NCBI GenBank assembly: GCA_019915135.1
Contig: JAHLMK010000016.1
Location: 1,054,001 to 1,118,000, forward strand
From: Strobilurus pachycystidiatus
Taxonomy: Eukaryota > Basidiomycota > Agaricomycetes > Agaricales > Physalacriaceae
Reading direction: 5' to 3'
DNA: 64,000 nucleotides
Of this stretch, positions 1 through 11,741 are shown piece after piece. Under the pieces are notes generated by a model. It searched no databases and was not told the DNA's origin. It saw only the letters and a list, made by a program, of their open reading frames with translations. Every line of letters starts with the position of its first letter. Within the stretch, counting starts at the first letter, position 1. A program made the translations under genes and the position numbers.

Positions 1-328
1 AGAAGAGTATGAACCTGGCGCGGACCGGCGCGGCAGTGATGAGGGGACTTGATAGTGATACATTGTCGGCTCGGCGAACTGGGCAAGAATCATGGTTGTC
101 CCAGGTAATGAAAAGTCAAGGGAGTGTTTCCGGAAGTGAAAATGCGCGTTTTCCGAGGTTCTCTGTGTGCCGCACATCGACAAGGTCGTGGTGCAGGTTT
201 AACCTGAGTTGAAATTGAAATTCTGCACCGCCACTGCCCGATACCCGTGATGTCATTTTCAGGGTGAACATATCCGCCCAAATCCGTCCTAGCCTCCGGA
301 CATCCTTCACCGCTTCTTCTTCGCAACC
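1..328. other. 5' flank, no supported gene
   Basis: No reading frame here has a convincing start, splice pattern or recognisable motif. The last part (about 250-328) is the likely promoter and 5' UTR of the gene starting at 329, whose ATG sits in a good context (CAACCATG). Confidence 0.5.
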
Positions 329-1177
329 ATGCCCGCGTCACCCAGTAAACTGCGTGCAAAGAGAGACGGTACTCCTACCATCGTAAGATCCCTTTGTTGA
401 GCTCTCCATAAACCCATTGATAGTAATTCCAACAAGAAACGGAACGAGGCAGGGAAACAGTACAAATTGAAGCCCGCCGATCTTGATACCTTGTTACCCG
501 TTAGGGTCGCCATAAACATGTACGGCGGAGACACGAAATGGTACAATACAGGAGATGTGGAAAGACTCTCCAAGGAACTGAAGGACGATCCATCCTCTTC
601 TGCTGTTGTCGGCCTTCCAGCTTGTACCGTCAAGAAGAGAGGTGGAACAATACTGAAAACCCAGGCCATGGAAAATTTCAAGGCCAGTCCGGTTCATCTG
701 ATTTCTGAAACCATCCATTGATACTCTTCCAGCTCGATGCAGCCCAGATGGACACCATCAAGCCCAGACAGATCAAACCGAATCCTCATGATAGCTCCCT
801 GCACATGTACATCTATAATCTCGTGGACGTTGAAGTCCGACCTTTCTTCCGTGATCATCTTACACGCACTGAAACTTTCACAGGACCTATCTCGAAGCGT
901 CCGTGGTCTGCCACCGATCCAGCGGTCCCCGCGAAAGTCACCCACCAAGCGCAACAGCCCCAAGAAGGCCCCGAACGCACCTGTCGCTGGGCCCAGCAGG
1001 CAAGTGTACGAAGACGACTTCGACGAAAATCCGTTCGACGGTCTAACGCACGACCAAGCCGACGACCTCCGTGAGTAGTTTCCTACTACACGTTATCAGA
1101 AACCTTGTGTCTCATCTGTTTCAGTATGCGAACTCACCGGAATTGTGCCCTCCTCCGCGTTCGTCGACTGGTCCTGA
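329..1177 (+). CDS. XPA C-terminal-like DNA-binding protein with two repeats
   Basis: Five exons (329-382, 437-682 or 691, 733-834, 884-1070, 1125-1177) give a protein of about 213 residues. Two segments resemble the helical C-terminal part of the XPA/Rad14 DNA-binding domain. The first has KRNEAGKQYKLKPADLD; the second has ILKTQAMENFKLDAAQMD followed by KPNPHDSSLHMYIYN, close to the XPA pattern KTEAxxxYxLxxxDL ... KKNPHxSxxxxMKLYL. No zinc finger CxxC pair is present, so this is not a full XPA. A Ser/Pro/Lys-rich linker and an acidic tail with DDFDENPFDGLT follow. Intron 2 fits best as a 50-nt GC-AG intron (683-732), which joins F-K to L-D; a 41-nt GT-AG intron is the alternative. A nuclear DNA- or chromatin-binding role is inferred. 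The domain call is moderate and the function is unknown. Confidence 0.65.
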
Positions 1178-1345
1178 GGCCTGAGGTCTGAGTAGATACT
1201 GAGTCCCCGGCAGAAAGTCTTTTACCGTCTTATCTATGTAACCTTATCTCATAAAAATTTAACGATACAGCAAGATATCCGATCTGACCTAGAATACAAT
1301 TATACCAAGCAATACGATAACAAACCAAGCGACAAACTCTCCTGG

Positions 1346-4300
1346 TCACCGCGATGAGTTGCTCCCCGGCGACCCTCCGACCCGATTAGCGTCAATAACA
1401 TCGTTCAGCTGGTGACTCCGCTTCTGAGTGAGATCGAGTTGCTTCTGTAAAAGCCTGCGCCACAGATATCAGCATTGTATCCAAAAATAAGTCTTGCCAC
1501 TCACTTCACGGAATTTTCCAATTCCCCGACACGATCCTTTGCGCCTTGTCGCTCGCGCTTCACCCGTTCCTCAGCTGCCTTCAGCCGCGCCTCATACTCC
1601 TTGACGCGTGCCTCCCATTTGCTGTCCGCCGCTGTGCTCTTCTGACTGAGCTGCGCAAGCTTCTCCTCCGTCGCTAGTAGCTGGTTCTGGGCGTTGTTCA
1701 AACGCCGCTCCGCGTTCACAGCACGCGTACTTAAAGACCGTAATTCCATGGAGTCCGTCTGGCCAGGACGCTTCATCCCTGCGAGCTGAGCGGCCATCTC
1801 GGCGTTGGTGGTCTGTCAATATGATTTGAGTAAGCTATTCGAAAGACCAAAATGCACAAACCTTGATAGCTTCCAGCTCTCCCTCCTTCGAGTTGAACTT
1901 CTTCCGCCAGCCCTGCTTCACCTCTGCATACGCCTTCACACTCGCCTCAAACTTGTCGATCTGCTTCCACCTCGTGTCGAGCTGTTTCCGCATATCATTC
2001 AGCCTCTCCGTGTATCTCCCATCAGCTTCTTTGACGCGTTTGTCAAACTCCAGCTGAATCTGACTGAGAGACTTGAGCCGGGTGATGAGGTTATCGTGGA
2101 AGACGCTGAAGTTCGTGAAAGGTTTCGTCTCTGCAGCGCCTCTTGTTTTCTAGCATGAAATCAGTACTTTCGAAGAGACAAAGATGAGGATAGGACCTAC
2201 AGGGGTCTTGTCAACTCCCAAAATCTTATCCATGTACTGATAGATCGTCAACAACAGCGTATTCCGCTCCGTCAACTGATCTCTGTATTGACTCTCCGCA
2301 TTCAGTAACGAACGCTGATCCTTGCCGAGTCTACCCTCCAAGTCAGCAACACGCGCCTTGAAGGCGGCCACTTCCGCCTCTGACGCCTTCAAGCTCGTCT
2401 GCACCCCGTCCAGCTTCTCGCTGATATTCAACCTGGCCTGCGTCTGAGTCGCCAACTGGGTCGTGAGATCCCGATTGTCTGCGTGCAGTTTATCGAGGTC
2501 CCCATCGCGATCACGGCCCTTGTTCTCCCGGTCCAAGAGGTCCTTACGCGCACGCGCCAGCTCGTCCTCCACTCGCTCGAGATCGCGTTTGAGGCGATCC
2601 ACTTCGAGCTGAAGGGAGAATTGAGCAGTGGTATGTGTCTCTCCAGCACGTTTAGACTCTGCCTCCTTGGTTTGAAGGGCAGTCTGGACGGCCTGAAGGT
2701 CCGCTTCACGCTGGCTGAGCAATGACTGCGTCCTCGCCAGGTCAGACAATGTGCTCTGCAGAGTGCTCTCCTTGGCTTCGAGTGTTCTTCGTTCCCGCCG
2801 CAAATCGGATTCGTGCTTCTTCTCCAGGGCTTCAAGATCAGCCTCGGCGCGAGCTCGAGCCTCACGCTCCTGTTCAATTTCCTCGACGAGGTTCTCGACA
2901 TGTTGCGCAAGCTCCTCTTGTCGTGAACGATGGGCATGTATATCTCGACTGCATGCTTCGTACGCTTCGGTCACTTCTTCGAGCTGGTCCTTCAGTGAGG
3001 CTATTTTCTGGAGAATGAAATAAGAGAAAGGCGGAAGGTGGACGAGAAAGATATACCTCTTTGAGAGCCGCGGAGATAGCCTCTACCCTCTCCCTCTCGG
3101 CAACATCGTCCTCCTTTTGCCGCTCGAATTCGTCTCGCATGCGCTCCCTTTCGTCCTCGAGGTTGTAGATTTGCTCCCCAAGCTCCTTGACGGCGTCGGT
3201 TAACGAGTCGATTTCGTTCTCCTTCTCCTCGCCCTCCTGTTCAAGATGGGCAAGAGCAGCCTCAAACTTGGCATGAAGGTCGTCCGTATTTGCCTCGAGC
3301 TCTGAGACGGTGAGCCGGAGGTCTTTGGTCTCGGTGTCACGCTCTGCAAGGACCTAGAGTAGAAGTTAGCAGATGTGTAAGAATAGTGAGATACAAGACT
3401 TGCATCGCGTAGCTCTTCGACCTGTTGGCGGGCCTCCTCGACCTCACCGCGCCACTGATCGACGATCTGCTCGTGCTGCGCGACAATATGTTCGAGCTCC
3501 TCGTTCTTGACATCGACCTCGTCCTCCCTCTGCTGCAGCTCTATGAGCGTGGCTGCGAGGCGGTCTTTGGCGTCATTCAGGTCGTCCTCGACCTGCTCCC
3601 GGTGCTCGCGCTCGTCGAGGACCATGGCCCTGCTCTCGCTGCGCTCCTGCAACTCGGCGGCATTGCGGTCCTGCAGCTGCTCGATTTTGAGGCCCAGCGA
3701 TTCGATCGAGTCCATCAGCTCGTTCTTCTCCTCCTCGTGATCCTCGACGAGCTCCTGCATGCGCTCCTGCCACTGCTTGTTGGCCTCCTCAAGCTCAGCG
3801 ACGCGTCGGCGGAGGGCGGCGTCGCCGGTGTCGTTCGACTCGCCGTTCTCAACCATCTCCCGCAGCCGCTCAATCTCTGCGTTGTTCTCCTCCAGCAAAT
3901 CCCGCGCCTCTTCCAGCTGGTCCTCCAAATCGGCGGCCCGTTCGTCGTCGTGCGCAGACCCGTTCAGCTGCCGCCGCCGCATCTCTTTGAGCTCGAGCTC
4001 GCGCTCCCTCAACTTCTCCTCCAGTTCGCGTTCGCGGGATCTGGAGCCGCCTGCACCGCGCTGCAGCTCGCGCTCGAGCTCGAGGAGAAGCTTCTTGAGG
4101 CGCTTTATCTCCTGGCCGCGGGCGGACAGCTCGATCTTGAGGTCGATGTTCTGCTTGAGGGCGGCGTCCATCTGGTCGGGCGCGAGCTGCGCCAGGCGTT
4201 CTTCGAGGAAATGGCATTTTATCTTGATGTCAAAGTTCTCCTTCTTGAGGTGGTCGATGTGCTACTCAACGTGAATAATGAATTCATTGTTGATTTTCTA

Positions 4301-4597
4301 TCAACGCACCTTTTCCTGATCTCGCAATGTCAACGCGCCCTTTCCCGACTTGCCGCGTTTTGCCCTTCCTGGAGTATCTGAGCCATATGTCCTGGGCACC
4401 GAGGGGGTATCTGGGCCGTCATCGTCGTCGAGATTGAAGCCATGGCGTATCCTGGACGACGAGGGCAGCGGCGTGGAAAGAAGGTTGATGGATGCGTTCG
4501 ACGGGAGGCGGGGCGGGGAGAAGGCGGAGTCGAGTGAGCCAAGGGAAAGATCGGGCTGAGTCCCGAGCGACGTGTCGTTGATGGCGTCCGACGACAT
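1346..4597 (-). CDS. CM1 (Cnn_1N) coiled-coil protein, gamma-tubulin complex recruiter (Mto1/Pcp1/ApsB-like)
   Basis: A long, almost wholly coiled-coil protein of roughly 980 residues in seven exons. The short N-terminal region (residues 1-90) is Ser/Pro-rich. It is followed at about residues 91-119 by EKHIDHLKKENFDIKIKC and HFLEERL, a clear Centrosomin motif 1 (CM1), the motif that binds and activates gamma-tubulin ring complexes at spindle pole bodies or other microtubule-organising centres. The 48-nt intron 4262-4309 lies inside the CM1 motif. Intron 3354-3413 is GC-AG (donor GCAAGT). The rest is heptad-rich Glu/Lys/Arg sequence. The last exon follows a GTGAGT intron and ends GSNSSR, stop at 1346-1348. 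I did not recognise a C-terminal PACT or MASC targeting domain. The start was chosen at the first in-frame ATG of the CM1 exon chain. Confidence is high for the family, lower for which homologue. Confidence 0.85.
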
Positions 4598-4724
4598 GCG
4601 GGTCGGACGCGCTGCGTTGATGTTGCTGTTCAAGAAGTGTGCACACCTCGTTGATCCAATGACACAGACTAATACACGCAAATATGGACCCACAAGGACC
4701 TTCACTTCAAATTGAATCTCTGCT

Positions 4725-5957
4725 TTACACAACCACCCTGCGGCCCTCTGCGTCGCTCTTCGCAGTGGCGTCCAGCACGCGCACAACATCAATAATATCG
4801 TCAATAGTCGCGTATTTTCCGCCCTTGGCAAACGCTTCCCAAGCATTCGCAATTTGGTTGAACTCAATGGTGATGTCCAGCTTCTCTCCATTCACCCACA
4901 CCTCCGGCTGTATATTCTCCACCCAGCACGACATCGCCATTTTGCTTTCCATCCTGATACTCCCCTTCGACCCGTCAATCACCCACAACATCGGGACAGC
5001 GCTGTCATTTCCGGCAGGACTGTCCATACCAGCGCGCCAGTGCATGCTCATCACGGCGCCACTCTGGAGAGTCCCAGTCAGAGCAACCTGGGTAGGCCCA
5101 TCGCTAGGCGCTGTCGCACCAGTAGGGTTCCCAGCCATGTCAACGACCTTGGCTGTGAATGGTTCGGCGCGAATGGTAGAGGAAAGCGAGGAAACGGGGC
5201 CAAGGATGGGAAGAAATACGCCGAGAAACTCGGCAACCATGGCGCTCAGAACCGTACCACCGTTCTCCTTGAGCAGAACGGATTCCTTGCCAGCAGTGAT
5301 GCTAGGTCCCCAGTTGCTACCAGGACCCCAAGTGCGCGTGGTCTATGATTCGATGAGCGACCGTGACATGATGATCATCCGATGTTTCATCAACCAAGTA
5401 GCTGCAGATCTGAAAACTTACCACGGTGGTAGAAACGACTTCACCAATATCGCCTTCCTCAATGATTTCCTTGACCTTGAGAGTTGGTTAGTTCGATATC
5501 AAGTCAAAGAAAGACTCGCTTGATGCACCTTTTGAAAAACGTTGCCCTGCATACCCTGCAGGCCAAACATAGCTTTGACGTTCTTCCGACGAATCGCGTC
5601 AGCCAAAACCTGCGCCTCTTCCATGTTCTGGCACGCCGGCACCTCGCAGAACACGTCCTTCCCTGCATCGATCGCCATCTTCGCTGTTTGGAAGAGGTAC
5701 CTCGCCGGGCCAGACACGATGATCATGTCCAGCTCCGGATCCGCACAGATGGCTTTGGTGTCCCAATACGCCTTGACGTTGCCAAATTTCGCCGCGGAGG
5801 CTTCGGCAGAGACCTGCTTGGAGGTGCACACGGCGCGGAGCTCGTACAGGTCAGAGAGGGGTGCCTTGAGGAGAGGCGGGATGAGGAAGTTGGATGTCCA
5901 GCTGGGGTTGATGGAGAGGCCGACGACACCAAAGCGGATACGTTGAGCAACAGACAT
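4725..5957 (-). CDS. Gal80-like Gfo/Idh/MocA-family protein
   Basis: Three exons (5957-5529, 5475-5422, 5342-4725) encode 366 residues. The N-terminus RIRFGVVGLSINPSW is a Rossmann dinucleotide-binding start. The order ELRAVCTSK, DMIIVSGPARY, DVFCEVPACQNMEEA, MFGLQGMQGNVFQKVKEII and GDIGEVVSTTV matches the Gfo/Idh/MocA layout and resembles the galactose regulator Gal80. The catalytic EKP motif of true oxidoreductases reads EVP here, so the active-site lysine is missing, as in the non-enzymatic Gal80 branch. The C-terminal domain has GPGSNWGPS and MHWRAGMDSP. A sensor or regulatory role, or a divergent oxidoreductase, is possible; no GAL-type cluster is adjacent. Codirectional with the CM1 gene, with a 127-bp gap. 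Confidence 0.8.
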
Positions 5958-6287
5958 GTTCAGTGAGTCTCCAGTGCAGAATCAGGCATTACGATCGCAG
6001 GTTATATACATGTCCCCACTGAATGAAGAGTATCACATTTCTGTAGTATAATAGCGATCACCTAACGCAAGACCTAACGTACCTTTGCTTGAAGACGCGT
6101 CGCATGACGGAGTCGGTATTCGGAGTCGGTATTAGAAAAGGTAGATTACGAGGCGACTCAATTGACTCCAATGGTGCGATCGTCTGAAAGGAGTATAACC
6201 GCGCCGATCATACGTTACCATATCGAGCAGGCCCGCCCCGCCCGTGCCACCGATTTGAGAGGTTTCATTCGAGTCTATAATACAAGT
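5958..6287. other. Intergenic, promoter of the Gal80-like gene
   Basis: About 330 bp between the start of the Gal80-like gene and the stop of the downstream-facing permease. It is expected to hold the Gal80-like promoter and the permease 3' end. I see no further gene or repeat. Confidence 0.5.
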
Positions 6288-8418
6288 CTATACATCAACT
6301 ATAGAAGACTTAGCGTTCTTCTCAGTCCTGGAATCTGGACTGTCAGGCCTAGAGGCGAAGCGCTCTTCACCAAGATCTGCCACATCCATAAAGGTTTCGG
6401 AAGCTGGATAAAACACACTCAATCCCCAGTAGAGAGTAAGTGCGACAAAGAACTGGAATAAATGTCAACATGTTTCACAGCTGATTGCGTAGTGGCCTTA
6501 CACCATACAGCCATGCGATATCGAAGAGATGGGAGGCGTTGCCGACGTTTATACTGGGAGTGATGCTATGAGCCAACCCGGGCAAACTGGGTGTTACAGA
6601 AAATAGCAGCGCAACAGCGGCGCGCCAGTTCTACAAGAAATCAGTATCATAGCGCCCCATATGTCGAATCCGTTACGCACGATGCCATTCCAGTAGCGGT
6701 AGCGACCGTGCGGGTCATACATAGCTGGAACATCCACTTTACACTTGTGTACGAGCCAATACTACTCCTTCTCAGTAAGAGAGTCATCCTATACACGAGA
6801 GCGGGCACGTACATCGGCCACCATACTGTTGAGCGTAATTAGCGAAGATGTGGCGACGCGACTAAAAGATACTCACATCCCAGAGAAGGGGCCAAGGAAC
6901 ACCGTATATCCCGACATGAAAGTTAGGAAGCCCTGGCCCGTCGCTAGAATTTCCCATGGGCAGAGTGCCCATCCTCCCAGGATCGCGCAGATGACCTGCT
7001 ACAAGGACTAAGCAAGCTGCAGAGCGCGTGGATGGATGAATAGCGTACCCCTCGACGGATATTGATGTACCTTGGGAAGAGGACAGTCATATCATTAGCA
7101 GCGCTCAGACTATTGGCGGATATGTTCGTCCCAAGGGTTGCGAGGCAGAAACTAAAGGCCGCAAAGAACGCTGCAGCCCTGTTGTCCCAGCGGTCGATGA
7201 GCTGGAGAGGATCCCAGAGCGTCTCGCCATATAGGACTTCTCCTGCTGACGTGACAGCGATCCCACAGAAGCCGATGAGTGTGAAGACTGTGGGTATGAT
7301 AGCGAGCTGAACATATTGCCTGTCAAGGAGCGTTAGGTCCCGAGAATGTCAGCGGACCAGATAAAGGGTATCTACGCTTGTTCGTTCTTGGCATATCGCT
7401 GGAAGAAGAGGGTCAGTACTGTGACAGAAGATTCTGCTATCAACTCACGGTGAAATCAGGGATATTGACAGCAAGTGTCGCGTAGATCCCAAGCGCGCTG
7501 TTCAGAGCACTGAGCCATGCCCAGCTGAATGCCGTTCCGGTGATCGTGGCATGTTTTGGCTGTAAGGAGACGCGTGGTGGGGCCTTGACCATGGCCCAGA
7601 TGAGGATAGCCAACCACGCAAACGGAACGATGATCGCTTTTGCCATGAAAAGATGTCGGATTCTCTGCGGCGAGATGAACATCAGGGGGAACTGCAGCAG
7701 CCAGTATCTAATTGCAGAAGTCTGATCAGCGGTGATTTGCGAAGAGTGATACATTGTCATCACGCACAAAAAGTAGCACATCATACCGACGGACGTGATG
7801 CCAGCACTGTCTGGGAGGTGGTTGGGTATGTTCGCGGTGGATGGCCATATAGCTTTGAGCATTTGATAGACACATTCGGAGCCAGTGAAGGTCTGAATGC
7901 CAAACCAGAACATGGCGAGGATGACGCGACTTATAACACTGAAGTAGCTGAACCAGAAGCCGAAGGATGATCGATTCAGAACTTTACGCAATGTCAGTCA
8001 GATGTACAGTGTTCATTGCAGGCGAGGTTCTCACCAGGAAAAGCAACATGTAAACGCGCTCCAACCGTTCCATTGAGAACCATGACCACTGAGATGATGA
8101 CATGTCCGACAGCGATGGCTGGAAGAGCTTGGCGCCTAAGCACTCTATACATTAATATTTGAAGCTGGTCTCGTGCTTGACGACATACCACGAAAGACCT
8201 ACGGCCAACATAGAACTCGCCAGTTCCCATACGGCCGTGTTCGTCGCATCTGAGATCCAGTATGCTATAAAGTTTCTCGTCGACCATGTGCGGCCCTCCG
8301 GAGGGACTGGATCCATGTCCTTGTTGCTCCATCGCGAACTGGGCGCGAATGTCGACGGAGCAGGCTCAAGGGCCCAGGTCGAGGGCTTCAGCAAGCGGAC
8401 CATTGAGTCAAGAGTCAA
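6288..8418 (-). CDS. NCS1-family nucleobase/uridine/allantoin-type permease (copy 1)
   Basis: A multi-exon plasma-membrane transporter of the nucleobase:cation symporter-1 family, Fur/Dal4 type. It imports uracil, uridine, allantoin or a related compound with protons; the substrate cannot be told from sequence. N-terminal exon: SSRWSNKDMDPVPPEGRTW then TRNFIAYWISDATN. Later exons carry SSFGFWFSYFSVISR, MFWFGIQTFTGSECV, FAWLAILIWAM, NIPDFTRYAKNE and the family hallmark GTNISANSLSAANDMT followed by INIRRGQVICAILGGW. The C-terminal exon has FFVALTLYWGLSVFYPASE and ends SSIVDV, stop 6288-6290. Exon 1 ends in the W of LSW at a GTATGT donor. Ten to twelve membrane helices are expected. It is divergent to a paralogue at 9455 with 1 kb between them. 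All joined exons stay open and no inactivating change was seen. Confidence 0.88.
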
Positions 8419-9454
8419 GACAAGAGAGGCGCTTCAAGAAGTTATAAGCCGAAACATGTGGGACGAGACCAGACAGGCCAGACTGATGTTCCCACATGCT
8501 CTGATGTCAGCAAAGATAACTAGACCGAATGTCATAGGACGATTGGCAGAATCAACGCGACTCGGACACGGCGCTCCGATAAAGGTTTGATAAAGGTGAG
8601 AGTCGTGAGCGGGAGCAGATGCCGAGGCGGCGTGATGCGCGGAATTGGCCGGCGGAGGTCACACCCGCGTCACACTAGCCATTTACTCTTCGACAACCAT
8701 GTACGACTTCGCACCTACTCCGTGTCGGTCCCCATGGGGCTCACAAGATTGCATGAGTCAGTGTCTCCTTCTTGACTCTTTTTTTACTCTCATCAGGGTC
8801 TCATCTAGATGTTGATTACCTGTATCGGCGAAAAATACGCACAGTCAATTTTTCTTATATGTCAAACAGGCAATGAAGAATTGCCGTTTCCCTCGGCCTC
8901 GCATCTGTGAGAAGGTTTGTCTGGAGTGCTGACACTATCCTGCAAGCATTCAATATCCAAGACCAGTAGAACGCCAACATCTTCTACCGTACGACTCATG
9001 ATCAGACTTCATCAACGATTTCCGGTGGATATTCTTCGCAACGTCATCTGAAATAGGGCGTCTTCGCAAACCCTCGCGTGCCATTCATCGGACAGAACAC
9101 GGACTCGAGTTACCAGAGGCAAAAATTCACATGTCATAATTCTCATCCTGCGTCGACCACCGATGATGCATGTCGAAGCACGACCTTGAACCTGGCCCTT
9201 GATCTAACTTTCGAAAAGAACGTCACTCACATGTGGGGTCGTTGGACGGTCCGCTACTCGAACCATTTATCAGCCTCCATCGAGGCTTTCAGGTGTAGAT
9301 CCTCGTTATTACATCGCGATAGTCTCTGCGAATGCGCGTGATCCATAGACAGGGCAAGAAATTTCTTTTTTCATCCACGGTGTTTCTTGGGGCTCACATA
9401 TATAGACAGACCCGTTGGTGCACGATGGTTCCCTCCATCTTACCTGCAACCACC
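8419..9454. other. Divergent promoter region between the two permeases
   Basis: About 1 kb between the start codons of two divergent NCS1 permeases. It should hold both promoters and so could coordinate them. Short T-rich runs occur near 8778. No coding signal or repeat was identified. Confidence 0.5.
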
Positions 9455-11493
9455 ATGTTACACATCCGCAAATGGTTTTGCTCATCGACATGGATCCTCC
9501 AGCCTCAAACTTCGTCCTTCGCTCCCAACGGCCGATGGAGCAATCCAGACATGGATCCTGTCCCCGCCCACCTAAGGGTGTGGACGACCTGGAATTTCGT
9601 TACATATTGGATCTCTAGCGCCACCAATGTCGCGGCATGGGAGTTGGCAAGCTCTATGCTTGCTATCGGCCTCTCTTGGTATGTCGATGCTATCGATATG
9701 AAGCGCATGAATCGAGACGTCCTTGTAACAGGCGTCAGGCGCTTGCGGCCATCGCCATAGGTCACACTCTCGTCTCTCTGGTCATCGTCCTAAATGGAAC
9801 TATTGGGGCAAGACTTCATATACCCTTTCCGGTTCTTGTTAGGTCATCTTTTGGATTCTGGTTCAGCTATTTTGCTGTGATCAGCCGCGTGGCGCTGTCT
9901 ATGTTCTGGTTTGGAATACAGGCGAGCACGAAACCCGTTGCCATATTACTCATCACCTTATCATCTCCCAGAGTTATACCGGAGGCGAATGCGTGTATCA
10001 AATGCTCAAAGCGATATGGCCGTCAACTGCGCACATCCCAAATCGTCTCCCAGAAAGTGCTGGGATTACTACTGCAAGTACGGTTGCAACCGACCATTAC
10101 CACTCCACCTTCTGACTATACGCCACAGATATGCTGACTTATCTTCTCTTCTGGCTGATACAATTCCCATTCCTGCTTCTTTCGCCCCAGAAGATTCGCT
10201 GGCTATTTCTCGTCAAGTCCATCATTGTTCCCATAACGTGGCTTGCCATGCTGATCTGGTCTCTCGTCCGAGTTCCCACTTCAATATCTATGGACCCTCA
10301 ACATACGACATTGCATGGCTCTGAGTTCAACTGGGCGTACATGAGCGCTATCAACAGCGCTATAGGAGTCTGGCTAACCATTGGCGTCAATATTCCGGAC
10401 TTCACCGTGAGCGACCCATTCATGTTCACACTCCGCTGTTGATCACGATGCATCTGCAGAGGTACGCAAAGACCGAGAAGTCGTAAGTGCGTTCTGATTT
10501 CTCACTGGCCCCAGCTGAACGGGTTCCTCCAGACAGCTAATTCAGCTTGTCGTAATACCACCTGCGTTCACACTGGTCGGTTTTATCGGTATTGCGGTGA
10601 CTTCTGCGGGGACGGTTTTGTACGGAGAGACGCTCTGGGATCCCCTTACACTCATCGACCATTGGGACAATCGCGCCGCAGCCTTCTTTGTATCTCTGAG
10701 CTTTTGCCTCGCTACAATTGGGACGAACGTCTCGGCCAACAGCCTGAGCGCTGCGAACGACATGATGGCTCTTCTTCCGCGATTCATCAATCTTCGTCGC
10801 GGTCAAGTGTTGTGTGCAATACTCGGCGGTTGGTCTCTTTGTCCTTGGAAGGTCTTGGAAAGTGCACCAGGTTTCCTATCTTTTATGTCCGGCTACACAA
10901 TCTTTCTAGCCCCATTCGCTGCCATGTGAGTAGTTCTTTTACCTTCGGTCTCGGAAATGCTAAAATAGCTGTCAGAATGGCAACAGACGTGAGTCGCCCC
11001 TCTGTATTTGGCGTTCTGCAGTCCGAGACCACCTCTCTAGTTCTGGCTAGTTCATAATGGCAATGTCGACGTTCCTGCTATGTACGATCCCAATGGAAGA
11101 TATCGGTACTGGCATGGGATTGTAGGTCCAGAACCAGTGCACCTCATGCTAGCTGACGGGTCCTTCAGAATGTCCGGGCCTTAATCACCTTGTTATTAAC
11201 GGTCCCTCCGGCACTCCCAGGGCTTGTCGCTTCGATTCGTCCTGAAGTCCAGGTCGGCGGAGCTTTACGCCTTTTCCAGGTGGACGCCTTGTTTGGTGTA
11301 AGTCACAAGATTCATCCCAGGCCAGCGGTTGACACTACTTTTCCAGTTCTTCACCGCAGGGCTCGTGTATTGGCTGCTATCAGTGCTCTTCCCGAATGTA
11401 GAAACGCGTGTGGGCAAGGATATACACCCAGGAGACCTGGAGGCCATGAGTGTTGGGACAGTGGACGAGACAGATTCGCAGTCGGAGAAATAA
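9455..11493 (+). CDS. NCS1-family nucleobase/uridine/allantoin-type permease (copy 2)
   Basis: Paralogue of the permease at 6288-8418, facing away from it. The aligned N-terminus is SSFAPNGRWSNPDMDPVP; the start at 9455 (ACCACCATG) matches the partner, with an in-frame ATG at 9425 as alternative. The core motifs are RSSFGFWFSYFAVISR, QSYTGGECVYQMLKAIW, NIPDFTRYAKTEKSQLIQL, GTNVSANSLSAANDMMALLP and INLRRGQVLCAILGGW. The C-terminus is FGFFTAGLVYWLLSVLFP, then an acidic tail ending DSQSEK, stop 11491-11493. Introns differ from copy 1: none at the PFP/VL or RRG/QV junctions, and an extra GC-AG intron (donor GCGAGC) after FWFGIQ. The open frame through all exons implies a working proton-coupled transporter. 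Substrate unknown. Confidence 0.87.
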
Positions 11494-11741
11494 TGTTGTA
11501 GACTTGTCGAGTCATTGAATACTTGAAGGAAGTTAACTCCGCGGGGTACACCGGCAACCTGATGAGTGTCCGATCGGTGGCGTACGAGGTGGTTCGCGCT
11601 CTTCGCTTCTTGGCTTTGGACCACCACGTCATGGGCCCTTCCGTTCTTTTATACCAACCTCTCTCTCATCTCAACACAGAAAATCCACATCCCCAGCCTG
11701 ATTTGCAACGAATCCACGATGCCTTTTACTTGACCAACACG

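Noticed and set aside
3425..4381. Long leucine-rich plus-strand frame (318 codons)
   Set aside because: It lies antisense to the CM1 coiled-coil exons; Glu/Lys/Arg-rich coding sequence gives Leu-rich open antisense frames. The minus strand has the CM1 motif and clean introns.
4684..5523. 279-codon plus-strand frame
   Set aside because: Antisense shadow of the Gal80-like gene; no recognisable motif.
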